Shown: piece by piece, positions 11,661 through 23,018 of the stretch
Position numbering within the stretch: position 1 is the stretch's first letter
Layout: each line of letters opens with the position of its first letter
Source: Vespa crabro
Lineage: Eukaryota; Arthropoda; Insecta; Hymenoptera; Vespidae
DNA: 64,000 nt
Reading direction: 5' to 3'
Assembly (NCBI RefSeq): GCF_910589235.1
Contig: NC_060962.1
Span: 3,290,232-3,354,231, forward strand
Program-made: the position numbers and the translations under genes
The notes under the pieces: generated by a model
What the model was told of the DNA's origin: nothing
Database searches by the model: none
Seen by the model: only the letters and a program-made list of their open reading frames with translations

Positions 11661-12555
11661 TTTTTTTTTAATATTCCATCCAATACTTTTAATTAACATT
11701 AATTTAATTATACTCCACATTTACCGTATCTATTTCAAATTAATCAAATTATATGATAAACGAAAACTTACTTATTATATAGACATCAGAATTAAAATTC
11801 TGAAAAAGAAAAAAAAAAAAAAAGAAAAGAAACAAAAAAGATGAAACGAAAAAAAGTCATATAAATAACAAACTTAATAACCTTAGTTTCATACGACGCG
11901 TTATACATACACACGCATACGCACGTATAAATAAATACAGAAAACTAGAGAAAATAAAATATTTCTTTGAAATAGCACGATCTATTCATCGTTTGTTCTA
12001 TTTCCGACAAAATCAATTCCTCCGCCCCACCCCCTATCACTGTGATATAAAGTTATAACACTGATTTAAAAATATCCCCTTTGAGCTCTTCTCACTCAAT
12101 ATTTTTTGCATCAAAAGCACAAGCTTCCCCTCGTCAATCCAACGAAGTAATCATTTTCATTTCGCAAAAGAAAACACCCGTAGTTGTTTAATTACAATGC
12201 ACGACAATCACATTTGATCAATGAATAGAATACAAAAAAAAAAGAAAGAGAGAAAAGAAATAAAGAATTATTATTTATCATTCCAAAAAAATAAAAGATA
12301 TATCATTTAAAATCCACTCCTTTATTCTTACCGAGAAATCAATCATATTAAATCCCATTGTATAAAAACGAAAAGTAACGAAGAATCCATTCTATAAATA
12401 AATATAAATTAGTTCATATTGCATTTAAGAATTTTTCATTAAAATCATATGAAACAAAGATAAGATAGAAGGATTATAAAAAAAAAAAAGAAAAAAATTT
12501 GATTTTGCATAGAGCTTTGGTACACGACGACAATTGTCACTAATTGTAGTATACA
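11661..12555. other. AT-rich spacer
   Basis: A-rich tracts occur at 11805-11860 and 12234-12265. A C-rich patch (CCGCCCCACCCCC) lies at 12022-12034. No gene or RNA feature was seen. Confidence 0.5.
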
Positions 12556-12569
12556 AAAGAAAGGGAAGG

Positions 12570-12621
<52 letters not shown>

Positions 12622-12772
12622 AGAGAAAGAGAGAGAGAAAGAGAGAAAGAAAGAGAGAAAGAGAGAAAGAGACAGAGAGAGAGAGAACAAAAACGAAGAG
12701 AAAAAAGAAGAAAACGAGTGAGTGAGAGAGAGAGAGAGAAATAAAGAGAGAGAGAGAGAGAGAGAGAAATAA

Positions 12773-12807
<35 letters not shown>
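12556..12807. repeat. About 250-bp (GA)n purine-strand block
   Basis: This is one of the longest near-continuous purine strands in the window. GA units are broken by AAAG, AAATAAAG and ACAAAAACG words. The Arg-Glu frame on the plus strand and the Ser-Leu frame on the minus strand are artefacts. Confidence 0.93.
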
Positions 12808-13510
12808 CCTTTATGCCGCTAGTATTTCCTTTCATGTGGACGGAAAGAAATGAGTTTGCCGGTTCTATCAAAGTTCTGTGTGCCGGGACCAGTGAAATGT
12901 CAGCTTCGTTAGCCGAACAATGAAAGTCGGAGTTGTCTACTACTCGTAGCACAGAAATATTGCACGGAGTATAGCTATCTTGGCAATGATTGAAACTAGA
13001 ACGAATGTTACTTTCGAAAGTGAGCATGGAGAAGATGATATCATCTTCGACGATAAAAAAAAAAAGAAAAAAAAGAGAAAAAGAAAAATTAAAAAAGAAA
13101 AGGTAAATACTTTAAAATCTTATAATTTATCATAGGTATTGAATTGACACAAGAATATTTAATCATTATCGTGTACCTAAATATATATATATATATATAT
13201 CATTATTTAAATTTACTTAAGATTATTTAAAATTCGATATCAGCTTTTTAAAGGACATTTATAAACTATAATAGAATATAATTTTTAATTTTACTCGTAA
13301 ATAAAATTCTTTAGAGGATGTTCGGTAACACAAGGTTACGAAGTAAAACGATGATTGATACTTTTACACGGTTAGAAAGAAACCCAAAGATGCTTGAAGA
13401 CGGTCCACTTTATGTGGTCAACGACTAAAGCTCAAAAAGGAACGGCAAACAAGCCTTGTAAAAAGTTTTCAACGAGGATGAAACAACGAGTTACAAGGGA
13501 AGGAGAAGAA
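12808..13510. other. Unique island then AT-rich spacer
   Basis: 12808-13030 is less AT-rich unique sequence with no convincing splice-bounded frame. An (AT)n run lies at 13180-13201. 13320-13500 is unique with no gene signal. Confidence 0.5.
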
Positions 13511-13571
13511 TGAAAAAAGAGAGAGAGAGAGAGAGGGAGGGGAAGAGAAAGAGGGAGAAAGAGAGAGAGGG
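13511..13571. repeat. GA/GGGA purine tract
   Basis: A/G-only with G-rich variants (GAGGGAGGGGAAG). Confidence 0.9.
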
Positions 13572-14186
13572 CGAACTCTGGGACAGAATGAACGTAAAAA
13601 TAAGTACTTGAAAAGGTTGATAAATTGATCTAAAGTAAACTTTCCGATATAACTTAACAAGACAATTAATACTTATATTATCAATAATTTTTACAAGAAT
13701 ATTTTAAACAATATCGGTTTGTAATAATACTAACGAAAAACAATTAATAACTATAATATTAATAATTTTGTGAGAAAACTGGACAAAATAGTTTTGCAAA
13801 AAACAAAGTAACAAATCAAAGAAATATTAAAAAATTAATATTTTTATTCATGTCTTTTGAGTACAATCAATTAATAATCATTATTAAAGAATATTCATGA
13901 TTCTTTTAATTGTCATTTGTAAAAAACGAGAATATTACGTCTTAAGAAAGAAAAACAAAATAAATAAATAAATAAATAAATAAATAACGAAAAAAAAAGA
14001 GAAAGAAAGAAAAAAAACCTTGGAAGAAAATAACGTATCGTTCGAACGAATCTAGGAATAGACGAGAAAGGAAAAATTGTAGAACGAGAGTTTCGATTGA
14101 GAATGAGAAAACTGACCTGAATAGCATTTCGTACGTAGTCACGAAAAGAGTAATACTACGATTTGCCATGGTATCCATGGCCATCT

Positions 14187-14187
<1 letters not shown>
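13572..14187. other. AT-rich spacer with (AAAT)n
   Basis: AAAT tetranucleotides run at 13958-13986. The 14037-14187 segment is GC-richer and unique, with a CGTTCGAACG palindrome near 14039. No gene is supported. Confidence 0.5.
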
Positions 14188-14241
<54 letters not shown>

Positions 14242-14292
14242 ACTTACTCACTCGCTCTTCTTTTTCTCCTCATTTGTCGTTCTCTTCCATTT

Positions 14293-14327
<35 letters not shown>
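14188..14327. repeat. (CT)n then (CTTT)n
   Basis: Pure CT runs to about 14233, then mixed pyrimidines, then nine CTTT units at 14291-14327. Confidence 0.92.
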
Positions 14328-14344
14328 ACTTTAGTACGAGTTAA

Positions 14345-14375
14345 GGGTGGGAGTAGGTGTCTTACTCCTCCACCC
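14345..14375. other. G/C-rich hairpin-forming inverted repeat
   Basis: GGGTGG-GAGTA at 14345-14355 pairs with TACTC-(CT)-CCACCC at 14363-14375, with a 2-base bulge and a 7-base loop. It is unusually G/C-rich for this region. Function is unknown. Confidence 0.45.
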
Positions 14376-14702
14376 ACTTTCAAAGATATATCTATAATCT
14401 TTTCACGTACACCAGGAAAGCCGAGAAAATCCACGTAGGGATTCGGTTAGTACAAGGGGAAGTAAAGTTAAGAATAAGAATGGCTGAGTTTAAACCGCAA
14501 AGCGTCAAGTTCATAGGTTTCACAGAATAAATTCACCTCGGTTGCGTCTGGCTATAGTATAAGGAAAAACGTTGCATTGCTTTGTTCCCTCTTAAATCTT
14601 CTTTACACAAGATAAGGATAAGCTCCGTATTGGCCAAAAAAAAACCAATGATCATTATACTGTTTGATATTTTTTTTTTCTTTCTTTCCTATCTCTCGCA
14701 CC

Positions 14703-14703
<1 letters not shown>

Positions 14704-14764
<61 letters not shown>

Positions 14765-14772
14765 TTATCTAT

Positions 14773-14823
<51 letters not shown>
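14704..14823. repeat. (AT)n then (ATTT)n compound microsatellite
   Basis: AT units with one AAAT interruption run to about 14764, then about 14 ATTT units run to 14823. Confidence 0.95.
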
Positions 14824-15046
14824 GGCTATTCAATGTCTATAATAAAAAATATTTATATAGTTCTAATTTTTAAAATTTTAATTATTCAAATTCGTGATTG
14901 CTTACCTCGTATAAGTTACGATAATTTTAATATATTATCGTTGATATTTTATATTTTAAGAATTATTATATGAAAATATAATATAATAATTCATATTAAT
15001 AAGTATTATTTATGATTCATATATTAAAAATTTCATTAATTGATTT

Positions 15047-15048
15047 GT

Positions 15049-15083
<35 letters not shown>

Positions 15084-15164
15084 TAATACAAAAAAATCGT
15101 TTTCTTTTCCTTTCGACAAAGTTGTAAAAAAAAAATATATAGATATATATATATATATATATAT
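15047..15164. repeat. (TTTA)n and nearby (AT)n
   Basis: TTTA units span 15047-15084. After a 50-bp gap an AT array with one AGAT break spans 15134-15164. It is the same pair of motifs as at 14704-14823 in reversed order. Confidence 0.92.
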
Positions 15165-16136
15165 TTATTAAAATCTCTCGTATTAACATTACTAAAAAAA
15201 TTCAGTCACGCTTAATAATGTCTAGAATTTAATTAACATTAAATTGCATATGTAAAAAAGCATAAAGGTAGATATACGAAGATCTAATACATCTATGTAA
15301 AAAACAACCATCTAATAAGCAAATGGGGTAGATATACAATAGCGCCTACGGTGGTAATAGTAATAACGAGATGGTGGTAAGTACTTCAAAAAAAGTAGTT
15401 CGAGTGAGAAACCTACTTAGAACAGGCGTGTCTACTACTAGACTAACGTTCTTTTTCGATCGCACAGATGAATGGTAGGCAAAGAAAGAAAGAGAGAAAA
15501 ACGAAAATGAGAGAGAGAGAGAGAGAGTAAATAAAAAAAAAACTAGTAAAAAAGTTATAAAAAAGGAAATAAATGCTGCACGATAATGAAATAGTTGCGG
15601 AAAGGCAGATAATGGGATTAAAGAGTGAAAAAAGCTACAGGTATTTATAACACCAACATAACTGATGTTAACGTTATTCGCTAATATCAAAAAGGTTGAT
15701 ATCACTCTAGATGCATGAGAGAGATTCATACAACAGCGTCAAAACGATAAAATCCGATGTATGTATATATATCGTGTTCAACTCGGCTAACATTTTATCC
15801 AATCCTTTGCTTCCATCCTCTTTACTCTTACGATCGAACTTTTCTATCTCTTTTGCACCCCTTTTGTTCCATCTACTATCACGCGTACATAAATTTATGT
15901 ATATATTTTGTGTGTGTGCGCGCTCGCGCACTTGTATATGCGTGTGTACTTGTGTATGCATTCACCGTTATCTAGGACAAATTTACGAAGGGACAACTAA
16001 CGACATCACTTAAATACTAAACTTTACCTTGAATTTTACGAACGTTCGCTAAAACAAGGGAAAAAAAAGGTCGAACTTAACGAATGATTTTAACATTCAT
16101 CTTAACGCGTGATTTAATTTCTTTTTTCTTTCTTCC

Positions 16137-16140
<4 letters not shown>
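15165..16140. other. Spacer with GA and GT/GC patches
   Basis: A (GA)n run lies at 15507-15527. A GTGTGTGTGCGCGCTCGCGCAC patch at 15909-15930 is mostly alternating purine-pyrimidine. No gene was identified. Confidence 0.5.

Positions 16141-16141
<1 letters not shown>

Positions 16142-16188
<47 letters not shown>
16142..16188. repeat. (TA)n(TG)n microsatellite
   Basis: About 18 TA units pass directly into five TG units. Confidence 0.93.
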
Positions 16189-16290
16189 AATATTTGTCTA
16201 TCAGATGAAAAGCTTTTATCACATTGATCCTTATATATATATGTTAACATAAATACTGTGTCATATTAAATTTATTAATATGAATTATAT

Positions 16291-16298
16291 ATAGATAG

Positions 16299-16349
<51 letters not shown>
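16291..16349. repeat. (ATAG)n(AG)n microsatellite
   Basis: Seven GATA-type tetramers pass seamlessly into 15 AG units, the transition expected when replication slippage nucleates on a shared AG. Confidence 0.93.
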
Positions 16350-16353
<4 letters not shown>

Positions 16354-16674
16354 TTCATTCATTTCGATCATTCCATTAATTCTATAATTATTTTCCAAAT
16401 GCAAAGAGCTTGTGATTCATATCGAAAACGTTTTGAAATTTAATAATACCATAAGTACCAATGCAAAATATCTTCGGTCACTCACACATTTGCTTAATAT
16501 TTATTTTCCATAGGAATGGCAGAAAAACGAATGAATAAATGGATAAATACAAAAATAAAAAAAGAAGAAAAACGAATCCTGAAAAAAAAGAGAATAGAAA
16601 AGAAAAGAGAAAAAAAACAGAAAAGGAAGAGAAAAAGAAGAAAAAAGTAATTCTCTCATCTTGTTAAGCCGTGG

Positions 16675-16935
16675 TGGCCATTGTCAAAGGAAGGAAACTC
16701 GTCGTTTTATTGCGTCGAAATGGTCAAGTGGAATGACCGTAGATTTAAAGGGCGCGGCCGGAGCAATTATTCGCAGAACGAGCAGTTTATGTCGGAAATA
16801 AAGCTGTTCGTGCATCGAGTCCTCTAAGGACGGTAAAGTACTTTCCTGGTGGCGAACGACTCCGTATAGTCGAGTACTCGACACTTCAAAGATGCGCTTT
16901 GAGAGGTTACGCCTGTGCATCGTGTCCTCTTTCAA
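16675..16935. other. Unique CpG-containing island, conserved-element candidate
   Basis: This stretch is markedly less AT-rich than its surroundings and free of simple repeats. It includes a GGGCGCGGCCGG core near 16750. An 87-codon frame crosses it on the minus strand but lacks recognisable domains and clear splice boundaries. It may be an enhancer or an exon of an unknown gene; both are inference from composition only. Confidence 0.25.
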
Positions 16936-16952
16936 TCTCTCAACCAAACTAT

Positions 16953-16967
16953 CTTTCTCTCTCTCTC

Positions 16968-17024
<57 letters not shown>

Positions 17025-17098
17025 CTCTCTATCTATTTATCTCTATCTCTCTCTTTCTCTTTATTTCTTTCTTTATCTTCCTTTCTCTATTTTTCTCT
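16953..17098. repeat. (CT)n/(CTAT)n pyrimidine-rich block
   Basis: CT units, six CTAT units near 17006-17030, then degenerate CT/TTTC to 17098. Confidence 0.92.
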
Positions 17099-17630
17099 GA
17101 AGCTATGCGACAGAATTAGAAGGGCGGATAAACGTAACGATGCCGTCACTCAATAAACCAGACTTCGCCTCCTTTTCGTTCCTTTACGAGCCGATTCTAC
17201 GAACGAAATGTTTTTCTTTCTTTCTCTTTTCTTCTTCTTTTTTTTTTTTTTTTTTTAACTTTCTTTCCTTCCTTTTTTCTTTCTTCCTGTACAAAAAGTA
17301 ATCGACTCTCTCGATCGATCGACCGATCCCAGTTTCCTTCCCTCTCTCTTTAAACGTTTTTCTAAGTGCTAATTCTAAGATAATTTCCATTGTTAATGGG
17401 ATATAATTTATAGTCGTGTAATACTTTCCAACTTTGTTTTCAAACTATGAACAACGAAGAACACTTTCGAAAATAATTCGAAAATCTATCTCTATTTCTC
17501 TCTCTCTCTTTCTCTCTCTCGTAAAAGTATAATATTTTAACTTCAAATCTTCGTTTTTTTTTTTTTTACTTTTTTTTTATTTAATTATCGTATTTTCAAT
17601 TAAATTAAATACAAATATATAAATATATAT
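17099..17630. other. Unique patch then T-rich spacer
   Basis: 17099-17210 and 17295-17345 are less AT-rich, the latter with GATCGATCGACCGATC palindromic words. T/C-rich tracts fill 17215-17290 and 17550-17580. No gene is seen. Confidence 0.5.
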
Positions 17631-17631
17631 T

Positions 17632-17653
17632 ATCTCTCTGTCTCTCTCTCTCT

Positions 17654-17720
<67 letters not shown>
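17632..17720. repeat. (CT)n(TA)n microsatellite
   Basis: CT units at 17632-17656 pass into about 32 TA units ending at 17720. Confidence 0.94.
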
Positions 17721-17722
<2 letters not shown>

Positions 17723-18013
17723 TATACAGATAAATATTTATCTATTATTTTCGTTAAACGATACAAGGAGTTAATAATTTATTCAAAAGAATTATGAACA
17801 ATCGCACTTGCATTGTTTCCATCGTATTCTAATAGTCAAAAGGTAGTTACTTGAGAAATAGTAATAACATTTGTACAATGGTAGTAACGTTAACGTAATA
17901 GAAGTTGGAATTGAGAAGATATACGTACATTCACTGGCTATGCTCCAACCCAATGGCTACCAACAGTTTTCTCTGTTCGCGTAGACGCTTCTTACGTGCT
18001 CACGAATTTAATA

Positions 18014-18285
18014 TGTGTGTGTGTATGTTTGTATGTATGTATGTATGTATGTATGTATGTATGTATGTATGTATGTATGTATGTATGTATGTATGTATGT
18101 ATGTATGTATGTATGTATGTATGTATGTATGTATGTATGTATGTATGTATGTATGTATGTATGTATGTATGTATGTATGTATGTATGTATGTATGTATGT
18201 ATGTATTTATGTATGCATGTATGTATGTATGTATTTATGTATGTATGTATGTATGTATGTATGTATGTATGTATATATGTATGTG
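18014..18285. repeat. Long (ATGT)n tetranucleotide array
   Basis: About 65 units. The segment from about 18031 to 18206 is uninterrupted. Later units carry ATTT, ATGC and ATAT variants. All three plus frames and one minus frame stay open across it, giving Met-Tyr-Val-Cys or Thr-Tyr-Ile-His periodic peptides. These are pure artefacts because 4-bp units repeat in every frame. Confidence 0.97.
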
Positions 18286-18375
18286 TTAGTAACATATATG
18301 TAAAAATGTAAATACGCAGTTGCATGTTATATGTATGTACATATATACAGAAACATAAGTATAAATGTATTTGCC

Positions 18376-18376
<1 letters not shown>

Positions 18377-18417
<41 letters not shown>
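18377..18417. repeat. (GT)n microsatellite
   Basis: About 20 GT units, 90 bp after the ATGT array. Confidence 0.95.
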
Positions 18418-18418
<1 letters not shown>

Positions 18419-18610
18419 TATAGATCGAAAGCTTTAGCCCGGCTTTTCGTTTATGTAGAAAGGACTATGCGTGACGATGTGAACGCGGTTTATGATACTC
18501 CCGTTAAAATTTCTGGCTTGAGTCTAGGATTACGTTTACGGGCATACGGTCCTCGACGAGTTCCTTCGTAAATTCATAAACGCTGTTCGGAGATAGACGT
18601 TAGTAAATCT
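18418..18610. other. Unique CpG-containing island
   Basis: GC-richer unique sequence directly follows the GT array. The plus frame is open to 18571 but begins inside the GT repeat and shows no domain. It could be a regulatory element. Confidence 0.2.
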
Positions 18611-19260
18611 ACGTAAGAGAGACAACGGAAAATATAAATTCCATATTCCGTTTTGAAATAAACTTAAACGGTATAATTGAGAATTAAGTAAATTGAAGTG
18701 AAATCATGAAAATTAGAAACGAGTTTGCATGAATAACGAGTGTCACATTTATCAAAAGTTTAAACGGACATAATTGTCACGCGAAGTGGTATTAAAAATT
18801 TGTAAAGAAACGTTCTTGCTCCCCTAGTTTACAGAAAAATAAAATTTAACAAGTAAGGGGAAGAGAAAGAAAGAGAAAATAAAAAAAAAAATAAAAAAAG
18901 AAAAGAAGTTCTTTAATTGTAAGAGTTAAAGAGTTTTATGGTGTATAATGGAGTCCCCTTTTTTTTTAGAAACGTTAGAAAATGAAATACGAATACGGAA
19001 TTGTTTAGAACGTTTAAAACGTTTGTTTATGGAAAAGATTAAAGAACGAACGAATAAGTTATAAAAGAGCCGATTATTTTTACCAAGTAGAATTACAAGA
19101 ATCTACGTAATGAGTATGTCGTTTATATGTTCACGAAACATATCGTTCAGTAATATTCTAAGCTAGACAAAACGGAATATTTACCCTATACGTCTATAAA
19201 TGTATGCGAATGTGATCATAAATTTTCTTTGGAAGTGAAACAGAAGGGAGGAGGAACGAT
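18611..19260. other. AT-rich unique spacer
   Basis: Unique sequence with an A-rich patch at 18860-18906. No gene is seen. Confidence 0.5.
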
Positions 19261-19265
19261 GAGTA

Positions 19266-19285
19266 AGAGTGAGAGTGAGAGTGAG

Positions 19286-19364
<79 letters not shown>
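19266..19364. repeat. (GAGAGT)n then pure (GA)n
   Basis: Three to four GAGAGT hexamers precede about 38 uninterrupted GA units at 19289-19364. Confidence 0.95.
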
Positions 19365-19366
<2 letters not shown>

Positions 19367-19479
19367 GACGATAACCTGCAAGGAATTTATTGCATGCTAA
19401 TTTATCACGCACGCTGCGCTTTGAATAATTGAAGCTAGTGTCAAGCATTTCGATCGAAACTATTTTCCCTTTTCCCTTT

Positions 19480-19508
19480 ATCTCTGTCTACCTCTATCTC
19501 TCTCTTTT

Positions 19509-19549
<41 letters not shown>

Positions 19550-19600
19550 TTTCTCCCTCTCCCTTTATCTCTATCTCTATCTCTGTCTATACATCTATCT
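19480..19600. repeat. (CT)n block opposing the previous GA array
   Basis: CT units are pure at about 19517-19547, with CTAT/CTGT flanks. It lies about 120 bp from the GA array and is complementary to it. Confidence 0.92.
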
Positions 19601-19811
19601 GACCATCTCTTGGCTGCAAATTGGCCGCTCACGTAATATGTTTATCGCGGCAAAATTGATCGAATCAAAATGCAAATTTAATGAATTATTCAACGGCGTT
19701 AAGAACATAACGTTACCACTATTTACGAACAACCGTGTATATAAACTGGCCTGTTCACTCTACCGCTAAAATGAAAAATCGTGCGTAAAACTGTCGCAAG
19801 CTTTTGCTGTT

Positions 19812-19868
19812 CTTTCTCTTTATCTGTCTCTCTGTCTCTCTGTCTATCTGTCTATCTGCCCGTCTCTC

Positions 19869-19915
<47 letters not shown>

Positions 19916-19920
19916 CCTCT
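19812..19920. repeat. (CTGT/CTAT)n then (CT)n
   Basis: CTGT and CTAT variants run to about 19862, then near-pure CT to 19910. Confidence 0.93.
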
Positions 19921-20490
19921 CTGATAATTTTTCTCAGTGATTTTCTCCCTGATTTTCAACATTCAACGATTGGACAAACGTTTGGATTCCTCTCGTCAAA
20001 CACTCACCCATTTCTCGTTATATTACCGCCTGGGAAGTAATTTATGAAATAATCTAGATTTAGAGCCCCGTGTAATTACAGTTCCACGGGAAAACGTTCT
20101 CGAGTTTCGCCAAGTTTTATATTTACTGCTTCCTTTTTATGATGTTTTTAATTTGCAACGGCCCAGACACACCATACACTTTCCACGTTGTTTAAATTTT
20201 CTATCCAACATTTCTAATTAGGAAGACTTTTTAAAGAATTTATATATTATTAATTCGAATAATTCTTCACAAAGGAAACTCTTCGATAGAATCATGTATA
20301 ATCATTTAATATTTTATCCTTTTAACGATATTTTAATTATACTTTTTCTAGACATCCTAACATATATTGAATTAATTCGAAAAATATTTATCGAAAATAT
20401 ATCGAATTCGATTTCACTTTAAATATTAAAATATGTATAAAGGAATATCCACGTGGAATCATATAAAATAGATGTTATATGAATCGATAT
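19921..20490. other. Unique spacer
   Basis: 19921-20200 is moderately GC-richer and 20200-20490 AT-rich. No frame of interest was found. Confidence 0.5.
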
Positions 20491-20905
20491 TATACCATTT
20501 ACGATTTTCAATTTATGAAAAAAATCAGTCGAATGTAATAACGTAAAAATTTATTAAAAGATTAGATATTATTTTGTTCGTTTAATTTCATTTAAACGCT
20601 ATTTAAATTTATACTTTATTCAACAACTTTAAACAATTACCATGAATTACAGAAATTTTGTTAAGCTCGAAAAATGTAAAACTTATGCGGTTATTCTAAG
20701 TACGTATAGGTATATTATATCATTTAAAATTTACAATTTAAGGCAAAGAAACAGTCAGGTGTAATAACGTAAAAATTTATTGAAAGATTAGATATTATTT
20801 TGTTCGTTGAATTATATAAATGTTGATTAATTAATAGTACCCAACAACATAAAACAATTACTATATATTATAGAAATTTTATTTCACTAGAAAAATATAT
20901 GTGAG
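20491..20905. repeat. Diverged direct duplication, offset 226 bp
   Basis: The segment 20491-20680 is repeated at about 20711-20905. The best-preserved core begins GTAATAACGTAAAAATTTAT at 20535 and again at 20761, and continues about 49 bp with only about two or three differences. Matching CAACAAC and AAACAATTAC words follow in both copies at similar spacing. This is more likely a segmental tandem duplication than a microsatellite. Transposon origin is possible but no ends are visible. Confidence 0.75.
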
Positions 20906-21116
20906 TATGTATTTACGTATACGTATATATATATATATATACATATACATATCCTGTTACGTGCAAAAAATTTTCCTGGCTATTATACGAAACTTTTTTA
21001 TAAGATAATATATCGTAGTTTTCTTTGAAAATTCTATAGAAAACTCAAAAGTACTGGATGAATAAAATTATACATATTTATATCGTAGACTTATTATCAC
21101 GCACATATATGTACAT

Positions 21117-21119
<3 letters not shown>

Positions 21120-21178
<59 letters not shown>
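21120..21178. repeat. (TA)n microsatellite
   Basis: About 29 uninterrupted TA units. Confidence 0.95.
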
Positions 21179-21180
<2 letters not shown>

Positions 21181-21410
21181 ATGTGCACACATAGACAAAC
21201 ACACATATATAAAACAGCACTTTGAGAATATAGTTTAACTGAAAACATGGAATACAGGTATAGGTATTAAACAAATATATTAGTTATTCTGTTATGGTTA
21301 TTTAAAGCTTTTTCTTTTTCTCTCCGTTACTTCGTTTTCATCATACTTATATCTAATATGCATGTAAAATATTTCACACATTTATTTTCTTTCAATGCCA
21401 GCAAAGTAAA

Positions 21411-21411
21411 G

Positions 21412-21452
<41 letters not shown>
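21411..21452. repeat. (GA)n microsatellite
   Basis: About 15 GA units after two AAAG units. Confidence 0.93.
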
Positions 21453-21454
<2 letters not shown>

Positions 21455-22740
21455 AGAAAAAGAAAAAAAAAATAACAGCCGATATTTTAATCCGTGTAGT
21501 ATCTATAACTAAAAATGAAAGTTCAACATTTTATCATAGCGTGAGTTATTAAAAACTTTGATACCTCTCGTCCATACCTTCTTTTTCGATGCAAACGTAT
21601 ATCACGAATACGCTTTGTTCTACGATCGAACGAAAGGAAATAGAAAAATAACTCTTGTTATGACCCGAAGCGATAATTAAAACTCACGTTCAAGCATTCA
21701 ACGGGAAAACAAAAAAGATAAAAAGAAAAAAATTAAAAGGGGAAAAAAAATAAATCTCGATTTTCTTTTTCCTATAATTTTCTCATGGATGAGTATTAAT
21801 ATCGAATGCAAACATGCAAATGTTCTTCAATATGTTACTTTCTTTTTCTTTTAAATTTAGATTACGACGCATGTCGATATATCAGTAATTAATAAAATTA
21901 AATCAATCCATTCTTACCGAACAAAAACCACGTAGAAGATGAAAAAAGGAAGAACGACACGTTGTAAAAAAAAAAAGGAAAAGAAAAAAATTGTCTCCTT
22001 GTATAATACACTTAATGACTCAAAGTAACGAACTTTCTTATCGGTGAACAATCTACCATGAGATAAAAGAAACAAACGTTAATGGATCTAATGAAGAAAA
22101 TCAAAAAGCAAAGTCTTTATGCACGGCGAATGTGTCACTCGACGACTTTTAAAGACCAACTGAGGAAGAAAAATTACTCGTAAAGAATATCGTAATAATG
22201 ATTTGATGATAATGATTTTATGGTGTAAGCGAAAAATTTTGATGATCAAAAAATTATGATTTAACAAGCAACTCGAAAGATAAATATAACTCATCGTTAG
22301 CTTGTGCTCGTAATAAAAAAAAAAAAAAGAAATTTACGGAAGATAATTTTTTATATCGACTCGTAATGGAGGTTGTTTTTTTGTCTTTTTTTTTGTTTTT
22401 GTTTCTTTCAAATCACAAAGATACACTTTTTTTTTCATATCTCAAAGATACACTTCTTATCTTCAAAGTTCTACTGACCTCGAATTAAAGAAATCAAGGT
22501 CAGCAGACCTTCAACCTTCTCAAGAATAGTACAAAGTCCGATAGATTAATAGGCAACGCGATAGGAGAGCTAGAAAAACGTCGGCCAAAGATCCCAACGA
22601 TGTTTCAAAAGAACGAAGAAAAGTATAGTTCTCTTGGATAATGTCCGTGATTCTCACACCACTGACAAGATAAAGAATAAATCTGGCTTAGAAAAGGCAG
22701 ATCATTTGTCCTATTACCCTCTATATATCTGTCCTCTCCA
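21453..22740. other. Mixed unique spacer with A-rich tracts
   Basis: A/G tracts occur at 21704-21752 and 21964-21992. Two copies of TCAAAGATACACTT-like sequence lie at about 22416-22430 and 22442-22455. No gene is supported. Confidence 0.5.
22474..22503. other. Everted TGACCT/AGGTCA inverted repeat
   Basis: CTGACCT at 22474-22480 and AGGTCAG at 22497-22503 are exact reverse complements separated by 16 bp. AGGTCA is the nuclear-receptor half-site, but the 16-bp spacing is outside usual response-element spacings, so receptor binding is speculative. Confidence 0.25.
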
Positions 22741-22747
22741 ATTTTGT

Positions 22748-22782
<35 letters not shown>

Positions 22783-22963
22783 TTCGTTACTTTTCAAATG
22801 AGAAAAGCTATATTCGTAGGTATTATCGCTTCAACTAATCTGATACGATCAGCGATTAATTCAAATTAATTTCCATTCGGACTATTACGAAATTCGATAA
22901 GTGCAATTAAGTTACATGTTCGAGCGTAAACACAAATGAATTCGTTTAATTGTATTTCTCTGC

Positions 22964-23013
<50 letters not shown>

Positions 23014-23018
23014 CTCCC
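22748..23018. repeat. Two (CT)n arrays
   Basis: Arrays at 22748-22784 and 22957-23018 flank 170 bp of unique sequence. Confidence 0.92.

Noticed and set aside
12425..13027. 200-codon Ser/Leu-rich minus-strand frame
   Set aside because: Most of it is the complement of the GA block at 12556-12807. The non-repeat end has no recognisable domain or splice sites.
17905..18325. Long Met-Tyr-Val-Cys frames in all plus frames
   Set aside because: A 4-bp repeat without stops reads open in every frame; not protein evidence.
19738..19745. TATA-box word TATATAAA with TCACTC downstream
   Set aside because: Spacing to the initiator is about 19 bp, too short, and the following ATG frame ends after a few codons.
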